Positions 8,252-16,800 of a stretch of 64,000 nucleotides of DNA are shown here, piece after piece. A program made the translations under genes and the position numbers. The notes beneath the pieces are model-generated. The model was given only the letters and a program-made list of their open reading frames with translations, was not told the origin of the DNA and made no database searches. Origin of the DNA: Cystobacter fuscus (lineage in GTDB: Bacteria; Myxococcota; Myxococcia; Myxococcales; Myxococcaceae); contig NZ_CP022098.1 of assembly GCF_002305875.1 (NCBI RefSeq), positions 992,001-1,056,000 on the forward strand, given 5' to 3'. Numbering within the stretch: position 1 is the stretch's first letter; each line of letters begins with the position of its first letter.

Positions 8252-10108
8252 TCAGCTCCCCATGTTCGCGTGTTTCCGTGTCTCCGCGAGAGGCCAGGCG
8301 CCGAGGGCCTCCGCCAGAGCATCCCCGATGGGCGTTCCGAGGCCGGTGCAAGCATTCCAGGGAGTCTTGCTGGAGGCCGAGTAGCCACCGGTGCTCCCTT
8401 GAGTGATCGGCCGGATGACCTTCATCTTCTGCGTCACGCAGAGCGAATAGAGCAGGGGGTTGAGCCAGCCCACTCGCACCTTCGGACCGTGATTGAGGGC
8501 CAGCCCCTGGTTGATGAGCAGCACGAGGGCCGCCCACATGGGCGCCGCCGCGCTCGTTCCCCCGCCGACGGCGGGTTGGCCATCGAAGAAGATCTGGTAG
8601 CCCGTCAGCATGTCCGCGTTCGCCGCGACGTCGGGAGTGCCGCGGCCCGCGTAGCTGCTGGTCTCGGCGAGGGTGAACTTGTTCCATCGCCGGGTGATGG
8701 CGGGCAGTACCTGCGCGCTCCGCTGGTAGTTGGGGAGCGGGAACATCTTGCTGATGCCTCCACCGCTCGCCATGGAGAAGTGGATGGTGTCACCCTGCTG
8801 CTCCTCGTCGGCGCTCCAGAGCGTGTGCTCATGGAGCCTGTTCCAGACCACTTCCTCCCGGATGTGGCCGTGGCTCGCATGCAAGGTCGTTCCACCACAG
8901 CCCAGCACATAGGGGCTCGTGGCGGCGAAGTTGGCCGCGGGCGTCATGCAGGGGTTGCCTTGCTGGATGACAGGCGTCACCGAGCCATAGTCTCCGGAGG
9001 AGGAGCAGACGGTGATGCCCTGGAGGGCCGCCAGCCGGAACAGCTCGTCGAAGATTTCAGCCTCCTCGGGGGTGGGCCCCCGGCCATCCACCTCGGGGAA
9101 GGACCAGCTCACCGACAGCACGGACGGCCTGTGTTTGTCATCGAAGATGGCGTACTGGAGGATGTCGAAGTACTCCCGGATCCCCGTACCCCGCGCCTGG
9201 TAGACGACAATCTCCGCCTGGGGGCAGATCGCCGCCGCGATCTGGATGTCCTGGGTCACTTCCGCGTTGGGCAGCCAGGAGTCGTCGGGCGTGCCCTCGC
9301 CGAGTTTGATGATCCTCGGCATCTCGAGCCCAAGCGCCATGAAGTATGCCTTCATGTCCTGGTCGGAGTAGCTGCCCGCCAGCGCGATGATGCCCAGGCA
9401 CTGTCCTTTGCCCGTCAAGGGAGGATACTGGTAGAGCCTGGCGACCTCGGGCGGCGTATAGGAAATGGGCTGGAGCGGATCGGGGGCCCACTCCATGGAA
9501 GCGAGGGCGGCGTCCATTTCCAGAGGCGCGGCGGTCTTCTTGGTGTGCGGCTGGGTCTTGTAGTGGAAGGAGGGACGCGTGATGATCCGATCATCCAGGC
9601 CGAGGATCCACCGCACGCATTCACCGACGTCCGCGGGAATATGAAAGGTGAAGAATCCCCGCGCATCCTCCGTGACCTGGAACGCGTCCCGAAGGGCTTC
9701 CACGCTGCCGGACACCTTGACGAAAGCGCCTCGACGGCTGCACTCCAGGACCTTGAGCCCGGCGACGACCGCGAAGCCCATGACCCGGAGGATGTCCTCG
9801 TGCGTGGCTCCATACTTCGCCACGATGTCCTCCTGGGAGAGGTACTTGCGTGCCGCCGGGAGCGTGTGCTCCATCTCGGCGAGGGTGGGCACCTGGGTCC
9901 GGCGGCGGAGGATGAACGTCACCGTGATGGGCGGGGAGTCTTCCGCGTCAGGCGAAGGACGGACGGCGAGGCGCTCCCGGCTCAGATCCGCTGCCTGTTG
10001 CGTGGAGCGTGGACCGGTATGGCGGAGCTTCGAGGACAGAGCGAGCTTGTGTTGAGGGCCGATGACAGCCCGGGTCTGCGATGCATGAGGTGCCATGCTC
10101 GCGAGCAT
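8252..10108 (-). CDS. S53 family (sedolisin/kumamolisin-like) serine protease
   Basis: This is a 618-aa acid-type serine-carboxyl peptidase. The N-terminal 200 residues form the pro-kumamolisin prosegment, with TVTFILRRR, LSQEDIVAKYG and a PSFHY linker. The catalytic part shows the Glu-Asp pair in NAEVTQDIQIA, the oxyanion Asp region in CSSSGDYGS, and the nucleophile in GGGTSAAAP near residue 519. No signal peptide is evident, so export may use another route or the enzyme may act inside the cell. I chose the ATG at 10108 (GAAG about 7 bp upstream; ATG 10096 is also possible); the longer reading frame to 10747 is antisense to the toxin gene and not conserved in character. It converges on the LanM gene with a 1-bp gap. 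A role as leader protease for that system is possible but unproven. Confidence 0.85.
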   Translation of the reverse strand: MLASMAPHASQTRAVIGPQHKLALSSKLRHTGPRSTQQAADLSRERLAVRPSPDAEDSPPITVTFILRRRTQVPTLAEMEHTLPAARKYLSQEDIVAKYGATHEDILRVMGFAVVAGLKVLECSRRGAFVKVSGSVEALRDAFQVTEDARGFFTFHIPADVGECVRWILGLDDRIITRPSFHYKTQPHTKKTAAPLEMDAALASMEWAPDPLQPISYTPPEVARLYQYPPLTGKGQCLGIIALAGSYSDQDMKAYFMALGLEMPRIIKLGEGTPDDSWLPNAEVTQDIQIAAAICPQAEIVVYQARGTGIREYFDILQYAIFDDKHRPSVLSVSWSFPEVDGRGPTPEEAEIFDELFRLAALQGITVCSSSGDYGSVTPVIQQGNPCMTPAANFAATSPYVLGCGGTTLHASHGHIREEVVWNRLHEHTLWSADEEQQGDTIHFSMASGGGISKMFPLPNYQRSAQVLPAITRRWNKFTLAETSSYAGRGTPDVAANADMLTGYQIFFDGQPAVGGGTSAAAPMWAALVLLINQGLALNHGPKVRVGWLNPLLYSLCVTQKMKVIRPITQGSTGGYSASSKTPWNACTGLGTPIGDALAEALGAWPLAETRKHANMGS

Positions 10109-10121
10109 ATGCGAACTTCGC

Positions 10122-10301
10122 GCCGTGTCGCCGGACGGCGCCGGAGCTGAACAAGTCGACCCTTCCTTCCGAGGATGCCCGGCGGGGAAGTAGGCCGGGG
10201 GCGGGGTTGCGCTATGGTCGCGGGGCGCGTCCTTCGCCTCTGTCCGCCCATGAACGTCGTCTTCATTTCGCTCCGCTTGCCGCCCCGGTTCTTCCACTTC
10301 G
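10122..10301 (+). repeat. Imperfect direct repeat, copy A (left side of toxin cassette)
   Basis: This 180-bp stretch aligns without gaps to 13694-13873 at a constant offset of 3572 bp. It carries a degenerate copy of the last ten codons and TGA of the immunity-like gene, the following spacer, and the first 17 codons of the ATP-grasp gene (ATG at 10250 matches 13822). The core after 10187 is nearly identical, while the spacer has roughly 70% identity. It looks like a relic of a duplication or recombination that brought in the toxin and immunity genes. Confidence 0.9.
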
Positions 10302-10312
10302 GTGGCCACGAG

Positions 10313-12385
10313 GTGAGGCGTTGCTTCAGTGCGCAAGGCGTTGGCCTGGCGCTGCTCGCACTGGCCTGGCTCCTGCTTCTGCCCGCACAGGTGGCCGCGT
10401 CCTCCAGGGCGGAGATGCCGGGGACAGTGCCCGCTTGTGGAGGACAGGTCCTCCCGCCAGGCTGGCCCGACTTCTCCTCTGAGGACAGACGGGCGCTGCT
10501 GGCGCCCTTCCTCGCCTGCTCCTCCCCGGCCGACTTCCTCGCCTTGCAGCAGCGGGTGGACATGCCCCGGCTGGTGATGCGGCTGGACGACTGGGGCGCC
10601 GTGCGACTCGGCTCCTTGGGGCCAGTGCGCGAGGAGGCCGCTGGAGTGCTCAACCGCAAGCGCACCTCCTTCCTGCTCCAGTCTCCCGAGCACTATGGCG
10701 CGGCCAACGCCGAGGTCCTCGCCCACTTCGTCCTCGACTCGTCCCATGACGACGACCTGGGAGACATCCTCACCCTGCTGGCTCGGGACAAGCGGCTTCA
10801 GGAAGTGCTGGAGCTGTTGCCCTCACTGGGCCCGGCGCTGGAGGAGAGGGAAATCAAGCCTTCGGCCCACGCGGAGCGGGACTTCCAATGGAGCGACGTG
10901 GGGCGGGGCATGGCTCGCGCGGGCAGGGATGCGCTGTCCACCATTCCCCTGGTGGAAGGAGCCCAGTCGCGGCTCATGGAACTCTCCACGATTCGGGAAC
11001 AGTTGCCGCCGCCCTATCAAGAGGCGCTCGACGTGGTGGAGCGCGAGCAACTCGAGCGGCGGTTCTCGAAGGGCCACCTGGCGGTGGGCTTGCTGGACCA
11101 CATGACCTTCGGTGTGCCGCTGGGCTTCTACAGCCTGGTGGCTGGAACGGGTCATGGCGCGTATGCGCTGGGGCAGGGCCGATACGAGCAGGCGGTGCGT
11201 GAGTTGACGCCGGCTGTCCTGCTGGTGACTGTGTACGCGGGGGGAAAGGGGGCGCGCTTCCTGTCCGAGGCTCGGGGGAGCACGGGGGGAGCGCCGCGGG
11301 TGCCGGGTGGGCTGGAGGTGATGGAGTCACGCGTCAAGGGCTTCCAGGAAGTGGCGCGGCAGTGGAAGGCCAGACTGGGTGTGGAGGGCCTGCGAGAGTT
11401 GGCTCGGGACATCCAAGCCAGCCGGGAGGCGGGCCGCTTCGTGGCCGTGGGGGGAGCGGACGCGGCCCTGGCCCTTCGCGAGGCCCGGGGCGATGTGGCC
11501 AGGGCCCAGGCGATGATGTCCAAGGCCAGACCCGAGAGCACGGTTTCCTCGACGGTAGGACGCCCTGGCCTGAAGACAGTCAGTGCCGCGGAGCACTCCG
11601 GAAGTCTGTCCTCGCTGGTGGACCACGAGGCTGGCCTCACGCAGCAGGTGGTGGAGGCGAAGCTCGCGGCGGCTGAGATTGAATCCACGAGCCCTCGTCT
11701 GCCCAATGACGTGGCGGTACTGGAGAAGCAGCGCCCCGCCCTCGATGCCTCGCCGCCTGGGGCCCAGGACAATCCGCGCTGGCGCGAGTACGTCGCCTAC
11801 TACGAGCGACGGATGGGGGAACTCAAGGAGGGCAAAACGGTCAAGGGGCCGCTGCGCTGGGCCGCCTACGAAACGATGTGGAATGGATTCACCCGGGGAC
11901 TGGTTTTCGAGCGTTTCATGGTGAAGTTGCTGCGAGCCGACGCGAAGTTGCCTCGGGCACAGCGCCGATTCCTCGGGGACTTCGACAAACCTCGCATCGA
12001 GAGTTACGTGGGCGTGAGAAAGACAGACACCGGTCTGCGCTACGCGGACGTACTGATTGTCGAAGAAGGTGAACTCGCCGGGCCGCCACGTCGTGTCGAG
12101 ACGTTGAGCCTCAAGAGCCGAAACCTTTCGGGGCTGGAGCCGGACGCCCTGGCGGCGCAGATGATTGAGGATGCGAAGGAAGCTTTGCGGAAATACGGCC
12201 AGACCCTGGACATTCGCCGAGACTCTCTCCAGCCTCTTCTCCGCGAGGGCAGTGAGGTGCCGGTCCAACGGGTTCGCCTCATCTACGAGGGGGGCGATCT
12301 CATGCCCAATGAGGCAGACGTGTTGAATGCAGCCGTGGAATCGACCCGGGCAATCGTTCCGGGCGTGGAGGTGTCCTTTCAATGA
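10313..12385 (+). CDS. Putative secreted polymorphic-toxin-like protein
   Basis: The product of about 690 aa has a clear signal sequence (two arginines, then GLALLALAWLLLLPAQVAA). I favour GTG 10313, just before it. ATG 10250 in the same frame would add residues that are only the duplicated start of the ATP-grasp gene. The middle part has a glycine-rich hydrophobic stretch (about residues 260-325, GVPLGFYSLVAGTG), as in many myxobacterial multi-domain toxins. The C-terminal 200 residues look nuclease-like: YADVLIVEEGE followed by VETLSLKSR and a helix could be a PD-(D/E)xK-type core, though the usual acidic residue before the lysine is not certain. The stop overlaps the next gene by 4 bp, the normal toxin-immunity arrangement. 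It resembles swarm-inhibition (Sit) toxins in context, but has no lipobox. The function is inferred, not shown. Confidence 0.55.
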   Translation: MRRCFSAQGVGLALLALAWLLLLPAQVAASSRAEMPGTVPACGGQVLPPGWPDFSSEDRRALLAPFLACSSPADFLALQQRVDMPRLVMRLDDWGAVRLGSLGPVREEAAGVLNRKRTSFLLQSPEHYGAANAEVLAHFVLDSSHDDDLGDILTLLARDKRLQEVLELLPSLGPALEEREIKPSAHAERDFQWSDVGRGMARAGRDALSTIPLVEGAQSRLMELSTIREQLPPPYQEALDVVEREQLERRFSKGHLAVGLLDHMTFGVPLGFYSLVAGTGHGAYALGQGRYEQAVRELTPAVLLVTVYAGGKGARFLSEARGSTGGAPRVPGGLEVMESRVKGFQEVARQWKARLGVEGLRELARDIQASREAGRFVAVGGADAALALREARGDVARAQAMMSKARPESTVSSTVGRPGLKTVSAAEHSGSLSSLVDHEAGLTQQVVEAKLAAAEIESTSPRLPNDVAVLEKQRPALDASPPGAQDNPRWREYVAYYERRMGELKEGKTVKGPLRWAAYETMWNGFTRGLVFERFMVKLLRADAKLPRAQRRFLGDFDKPRIESYVGVRKTDTGLRYADVLIVEEGELAGPPRRVETLSLKSRNLSGLEPDALAAQMIEDAKEALRKYGQTLDIRRDSLQPLLREGSEVPVQRVRLIYEGGDLMPNEADVLNAAVESTRAIVPGVEVSFQ

Positions 12386-13722
12386 AGGTGCTGAAGTTTC
12401 ATGGCGTGAAGCCAGAGGACAGCCTCAAACTCATGTTTGAAGCTGCCTTCGTCCGGCAGACGGAGTTGCAACGCGAGTTGGAGCCCTTTCTCCAAACGTT
12501 GGAAGAGTATGCCGGCGAGTGGATGCCAGACGTCGTCAATGGCAAGCGGCGACGCAAATATACCACTGCTGCCGTTTGGAAGGCCTTGGAGGAGCGGGGC
12601 TACGAAAGGTACACATTTTGTGGCTTCTCTCGCACGAAGTGGCCCGCGTTGGATATGTTTCTCGGTCTCAATTTGCCGCCTCTCCCTCCCATGATAGACA
12701 TCATGGTTAGAGTGAAGCCACTCGCCTTCTTCTCGGAGGCGGAGCGTTGTCACCAACTCGTGGAGATGGTGCGCGCCTGGGCTTCCCGCTACGTGGTCAC
12801 TCATGCCGCGGCCCACAGCGCCGATGACAAGGAATTGACGGGCTCTCCCAATTTCGGCCGTGACGACGAGACCCGACGCAGGGACGGATTCGACAAGGTG
12901 TACGAGGTGTTCTGGCTCAACGTCTTCGGTCCGAAGCTGGTGGAGACAGTCGGCCGCGAGCGCGTGTTGTCCACGCCCGCCCACCGGGTGGAGGAACTCC
13001 CCAACGGCGCCATCCTCCTGGTGACATGGCCCACGGTGACCGACTTCGCCAGCCCCGAGGCACGGCGCGCCCAGGCCCGTGCCCATGTCCACCTCCGGCC
13101 GGACCTGGATTTCGACACCGTGCTGCGCACCCTCCAGGAGCGCAGCGCCATGCTCGCACCCGTGGAGCCGCGCTTCGACCCCGACATGGCGCCGCTGCTC
13201 TCCCGCGTGGTGGACCGCGCGGCCAGCCACGAGCGCCAGCGGAGAATCGCCGAGTTCAACGTCTGGCGCCCGCCCGAGCCCGAGGAGTGGCGCCCCGCCG
13301 ACTCCGCCCTGCCCTCGGACGTGGAGGACCCGGAAGCAGCTCGCGAGCACTACGACACCCTCGCCGAGCACCTCGTGGCCCTGCTGCACACCGAGGTCCC
13401 CTCTGTCTTCGAGGCGACGCCGGAGTCGCTCACGGAGGTCGACTTCTACTTCTGGCGCGAGGAGTTCCCGAAGAGCCGTCTGCCAGAAGCCATTGAGCAA
13501 TACGCGATACCCGCCATTGGTGCGTACCTGGGCGAGGTGCTGGTACGCCACCTGGGAGGGAGCTGGATACCGCGCAAGAAGCTCGAGGAAGCCCAGGTGC
13601 GCGTGGGCAACCGCGTGTGGTTTCCCTTCGTCCGGGCACGCCACTACATGGGCTCGAGGCAGGCGCTGCTGGACTACTCCCTCACCTGGCTCTACCGCGT
13701 CGCCGAACGGCACCGGAGCTGA
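12382..13722 (+). CDS. Putative cognate immunity protein
   Basis: The protein of 446 aa has no signal peptide and no recognised catalytic motif. Its ATG lies inside the toxin stop (ATGA overlap), which suggests translational coupling and a protective role. The first 170 or so codons are noticeably lower in GC than the rest, suggesting a mosaic gene: a variable N-terminal part joined to a resident C-terminal domain (about residues 365-446: AIGAYLGEVL, GSWIPRKK, LLDYSLTWLYRV). Its last ten codons recur as a degenerate copy at 10122-10150 on the far side of the toxin gene. I do not recognise a named immunity family with confidence. Confidence 0.55.
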   Translation: MKVLKFHGVKPEDSLKLMFEAAFVRQTELQRELEPFLQTLEEYAGEWMPDVVNGKRRRKYTTAAVWKALEERGYERYTFCGFSRTKWPALDMFLGLNLPPLPPMIDIMVRVKPLAFFSEAERCHQLVEMVRAWASRYVVTHAAAHSADDKELTGSPNFGRDDETRRRDGFDKVYEVFWLNVFGPKLVETVGRERVLSTPAHRVEELPNGAILLVTWPTVTDFASPEARRAQARAHVHLRPDLDFDTVLRTLQERSAMLAPVEPRFDPDMAPLLSRVVDRAASHERQRRIAEFNVWRPPEPEEWRPADSALPSDVEDPEAAREHYDTLAEHLVALLHTEVPSVFEATPESLTEVDFYFWREEFPKSRLPEAIEQYAIPAIGAYLGEVLVRHLGGSWIPRKKLEEAQVRVGNRVWFPFVRARHYMGSRQALLDYSLTWLYRVAERHRS

Positions 13723-13873
13723 AGTAGTCAACCTTTCACCCCCAAGCTGCCCCGCGGGGAAGTAGGCCGGGGGCGGGGTTGCGCTATGGTCGCGGAGCGC
13801 GTCCTCCGACCCTGTCCGACCATGAACGTCGTCTTCATTTCGCCCCACTTCCCGCCCCACTTCTTCCACTTCG
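13694..13873 (+). repeat. Imperfect direct repeat, copy B (right side of toxin cassette)
   Basis: This is the partner of 10122-10301. Here the repeat is in its intact context: the end of the immunity-like gene (TGA 13720-13722), a spacer with the nearly perfect shared core from about 13759, and the beginning of the ATP-grasp gene. It is therefore the likely parental copy. Confidence 0.9.
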
Positions 13874-14985
13874 TCACCGCTCTGCGTGAGCGCGGCGTCA
13901 ACGTGTTGGGGCTCGGCGACACCCCCCAGGAGACCCTCCGCCCCGAGCTGCGCAAGGCCCTCTCCGAGTACTTCTTCGTCCCCAACCTCCACGACCACAA
14001 CGCCGTCCTGCGCGCCATCGCCTACTTCACCTGGCGCCATGGCCGCATCGATCGCATCGACTCGCTCAACGAGACGTGGCTCGGCATCGAGGCCCAGCTG
14101 CGTGAGGACTTCAATGTCCCCGGCCTGCGTCCCGCCGACATCGACCGGCTGCGCAGCAAGCTCGGCATGCATGACGTCTTCAAGCAGGCCGGCGTGCCCC
14201 ACCCGAGCTGCATCCGCGTGCGCGACGCGGCCGGGGTGAAGGCCTTCGCCCGTGACGTCGGTTATCCACTCGTCCTCAAGCCCGACGTCGGCGTCGGCGC
14301 CGCCCGCACCTTCAAGGTCAACTCCGACGCGGACGTCGACCACGCCTTCTCCGGTTCCTCCCTCACCGGCTACGTCGCCCAGGCCTTCGTGCGCGGCGCC
14401 ATCGTCACCTATGACGGACTCGTGGACCGCGACGGAGAAATCATCTTCCGCCTCAGCCACGAGTACAGCGATGGCGTCATGGAGGTGGTGCTCGAGCAGC
14501 GCGACATCTCCTTCTGGAGCCTCCGGGACATCCCTCCCGCGCTCGAGGCGCTCGGCCGCCGCGCCGTGAACGCGCTCGGTCTGCGCGAGCGCTGGTTCCA
14601 CCTGGAGTTCTTCCGCCTGTCCGATGGCGGCTTCGTCGTCCTGGAGGCCAACCTGCGTCCCCCCGGCGCCTTCATGACGGACATGATGAACTACGCGTGT
14701 GAAATCGACGTGTACCGGCTCTGGGCCCGGCTGCTCACCGGCGACGACGTGCGGGGCTTTTCCTATTCACCCCGCTACCATGTCTGTCACAGCTCACGGC
14801 GCGCCATGCGTCAGTACCGCCACTCGCACGCGGAGCTGGTGTCCCGACTCGGTGGCTCGCTCCTGATGCATCAGCAGATGCCCGCCGTCTTCCACGCCGC
14901 CATGGGCAACGAGATGTACCTCACCCGCCACGAGGACATGGACGCCGTGCGCGCGGCGGTGCGTCTGGTACAGGCAACCGTCTGA
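13822..14985 (+). CDS. ATP-grasp domain protein
   Basis: The protein of 387 aa opens with a Rossmann-like MNVVFISPHFPP segment and contains an ATP-grasp fold from about residue 105 to 310. Landmarks are GVPHPSCIRV, YPLVLKPDVGVGAARTF (the ATP-binding lysine region), and WFHLEFFRL followed by FVVLEANLRPPGAF (metal-binding Glu/Asn). ATP-grasp enzymes ligate a carboxylate to an amine or thiol by way of an acyl phosphate; this subgroup resembles carbamoyl-phosphate-synthase-type ligases and its substrate is not known. ATG 13822 begins the conserved sequence. An in-frame ATG at 13786 adds 12 residues from the repeated spacer. A truncated copy of its first 17 codons exists at 10250. Confidence 0.8.
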   Translation: MNVVFISPHFPPHFFHFVTALRERGVNVLGLGDTPQETLRPELRKALSEYFFVPNLHDHNAVLRAIAYFTWRHGRIDRIDSLNETWLGIEAQLREDFNVPGLRPADIDRLRSKLGMHDVFKQAGVPHPSCIRVRDAAGVKAFARDVGYPLVLKPDVGVGAARTFKVNSDADVDHAFSGSSLTGYVAQAFVRGAIVTYDGLVDRDGEIIFRLSHEYSDGVMEVVLEQRDISFWSLRDIPPALEALGRRAVNALGLRERWFHLEFFRLSDGGFVVLEANLRPPGAFMTDMMNYACEIDVYRLWARLLTGDDVRGFSYSPRYHVCHSSRRAMRQYRHSHAELVSRLGGSLLMHQQMPAVFHAAMGNEMYLTRHEDMDAVRAAVRLVQATV

Positions 14986-15004
14986 GCGGGTACCCGGGCG
15001 GCGT

Positions 15005-15754
15005 TCAGCTCAGCAGCCACTGCATCGCTTCGGGCAGGCGCCGCTGCCAGTCCTTCTCGTGGTGGATGCCGCCCTCGTCCAACACCAGCCTCAGCTCGTG
15101 GTCCGCGTACCCGAGCCGCTTGAGGTGGAGGTAGAAGTCGCGCGTGGCCTCGCCGTAGGGCAGGGGCGTGCCCGCGGGATTGATCCACTCGTGGGTGCCG
15201 GCGTCCAGGTAGATGCGCGTCCAGCGGTGGGTGTGGGCCGTCCAGTGCTGGAAGAGCCGGTAGTCGTTCCACATCACCGAGGGCGACAGCGCCCCGATGC
15301 GGCCGAACACGTCCGGGTAGCGCATGCCCAGATAGAGCGAGATGAGCCCGCCCAGGGACGAGCCCATGACGGCCGTCCACTCCGGCTGGTGGCGCGTGCG
15401 GTAGGTGCCATCGATGTAGGGCTTGAGCGACTCGACGAGGAAGCGCGCGTAGGCATCACCCCGGCCCCAGGGCGAGTACTCGTCCAGGCGCCCCATGCCC
15501 GAGTCGATGCCCACGATGAGCCAGGGCTCCAGGCGGTGCTCGTGCACCAGTTGCTCCAGGGCCGTGTTGGCGCACCAGGTGTCGAAGCGCGCCGATTCCG
15601 GATGCGCGAAGACGTTCTGCCCGTCCTGCATGTAGAGCACGGGGTAGCGGTGGGGAGAGCCCTGGTCGTATCCATCCGGCGTGTAGATGCGCACCGTCCG
15701 GGAGAAGCCCTCCGACGGAGAATAGAAGTCGCGAATGATGTGGACGTGACCCAT
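15005..15754 (-). CDS. Esterase D/enterochelin-esterase-like alpha/beta hydrolase
   Basis: The product of 249 aa has the esterase-family fold: YTPDGYDQG, LYMQDGQNVF, nucleophile serine in GSSLGG near residue 132, an acid in the LDAGTHEW stretch and a histidine in GGIHHEKDW near the end. Members hydrolyse ester bonds of siderophores, S-formylglutathione or similar substrates; the substrate cannot be read from the sequence. No signal peptide is seen. ATG 15754 starts the conserved part. A GTG at 15805 in frame would add 17 residues and cannot be excluded. The gene is convergent with the ATP-grasp gene, only 19 bp away. Confidence 0.8.
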   Translation of the reverse strand: MGHVHIIRDFYSPSEGFSRTVRIYTPDGYDQGSPHRYPVLYMQDGQNVFAHPESARFDTWCANTALEQLVHEHRLEPWLIVGIDSGMGRLDEYSPWGRGDAYARFLVESLKPYIDGTYRTRHQPEWTAVMGSSLGGLISLYLGMRYPDVFGRIGALSPSVMWNDYRLFQHWTAHTHRWTRIYLDAGTHEWINPAGTPLPYGEATRDFYLHLKRLGYADHELRLVLDEGGIHHEKDWQRRLPEAMQWLLS

Positions 15755-15950
15755 GGGGCGAGGGCACCAGTGGAAAGGGGGACATTCACGATAGATGGGT
15801 CGCACCCAGCGTCAAACACTTCCGGTCAAGTCCCCGTGCGGCAATGAACGGCGCGCGACGTAAGGCCCGGAGAGACGCCCGGCTGCTCGGCATCCGGTCA
15901 CTCGGGGGGTGGGAATTGCCAGGGGCGCGAAGGGCCGCCACCTTAGCGCC

Positions 15951-16727
15951 ATGCTCATGCACGGACACACCAAGGGCGGGAAGTTGAGGTTCGGGCTCAA
16001 GCTCCTGGCTCCTCTCTGCATCTCCGTTGGTCTGCTCGTCACCCTCCGGGTCGTGGGGCCCCAGTACCTGGATCAACAGCATCTGTCCGGGGTGTTACGG
16101 CCCCTGGGACATTGGGCTCCCCTGGTGTTCGTGCTCCTGCTGGGCGCGCGCCCGGTGACACTGTTGCCTGGACAACTCTTCGCGGCGGTGGGCGGCATCC
16201 TCTTCGGCACGCTCATGGGGACCGTCTACGCGCTCGTGGGCAGCCTGCTGGCCACCGCCCTCATCCATCTGTTGTCGAGACGCTTTGGCCGGGGGCCCAT
16301 GAAGCGGCTGGCGGGGCACCGGCACGATGGCATCCAACGCGCGGCCCGCAGACATGGCTTCCAGGTGGGCTTCCTCGCCTGCGTCAATTCAATCATTCCC
16401 GCGGACGTGATGCTGGCCGCCGCGTCCGCCACCGGGGCCCGGTTCTGGCCGCTGGCGTTGGGCGCCGTCGTGGGCAGCGTGCCGGGCACCCTGCTCACCA
16501 CGTCCTTCGGCAGCTCGTTGAGCCAGGGCAAGACGTGGACGACGGTGGCCTCGGTGGGCGGCCTGCTGGTGAGTCTGACGTTGGGCATCATCCTGGGGCG
16601 GCGGCTGGCCCGGGAGCTGACCGCGAAGGGGGAGGCCGAGCCTGCCGCTTCCGCCCGGGAGGCGGCGAGAGCCCCTTCGCGCCGCCCGGTGCTGAGCAGC
16701 GAGCTGTCCCGCGGCGTGGGCGCCTGA
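15951..16727 (+). CDS. TVP38/TMEM64 (DedA-like) membrane protein
   Basis: This integral membrane protein of 258 aa has about five hydrophobic segments (residues 15-35, 55-75, 78-105, 140-185 and 200-225). It carries the VTT/SNARE-associated signature: LLPGQLFAAVGGILFG in the re-entrant loop and later GSVPGTLLTTSFG. The family is linked to lipid scrambling or membrane homeostasis in bacteria. The C-terminal 35 residues are polar and rich in Ala/Glu/Arg. ATG 15951 was chosen; ATG 15957 is equally possible. It runs divergently from the esterase gene with a spacer of about 200 bp. Confidence 0.8.
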   Translation: MLMHGHTKGGKLRFGLKLLAPLCISVGLLVTLRVVGPQYLDQQHLSGVLRPLGHWAPLVFVLLLGARPVTLLPGQLFAAVGGILFGTLMGTVYALVGSLLATALIHLLSRRFGRGPMKRLAGHRHDGIQRAARRHGFQVGFLACVNSIIPADVMLAAASATGARFWPLALGAVVGSVPGTLLTTSFGSSLSQGKTWTTVASVGGLLVSLTLGIILGRRLARELTAKGEAEPAASAREAARAPSRRPVLSSELSRGVGA

Positions 16728-16800
16728 GCCGGTAGTCGCTCCGCCTCCCGCGTCCGCGGGCTGGACGGGATGACGTCGCGCGGGACACCTCGGAGGTGGG

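Noticed and set aside
8270-10150. Long open frame of 626 codons on the plus strand opposite the S53 protease
   Set aside because: It is antisense to a clear sedolisin gene and has the Arg/Gly/His-rich composition of a shadow frame. Only its last ten codons matter, as the relic of the immunity-gene end in repeat A.
10109-10747. N-terminal extension of the S53 protease up to 10747
   Set aside because: The extra residues are antisense to the toxin gene and have no prosegment character; ATG 10108 begins the plausible protein.
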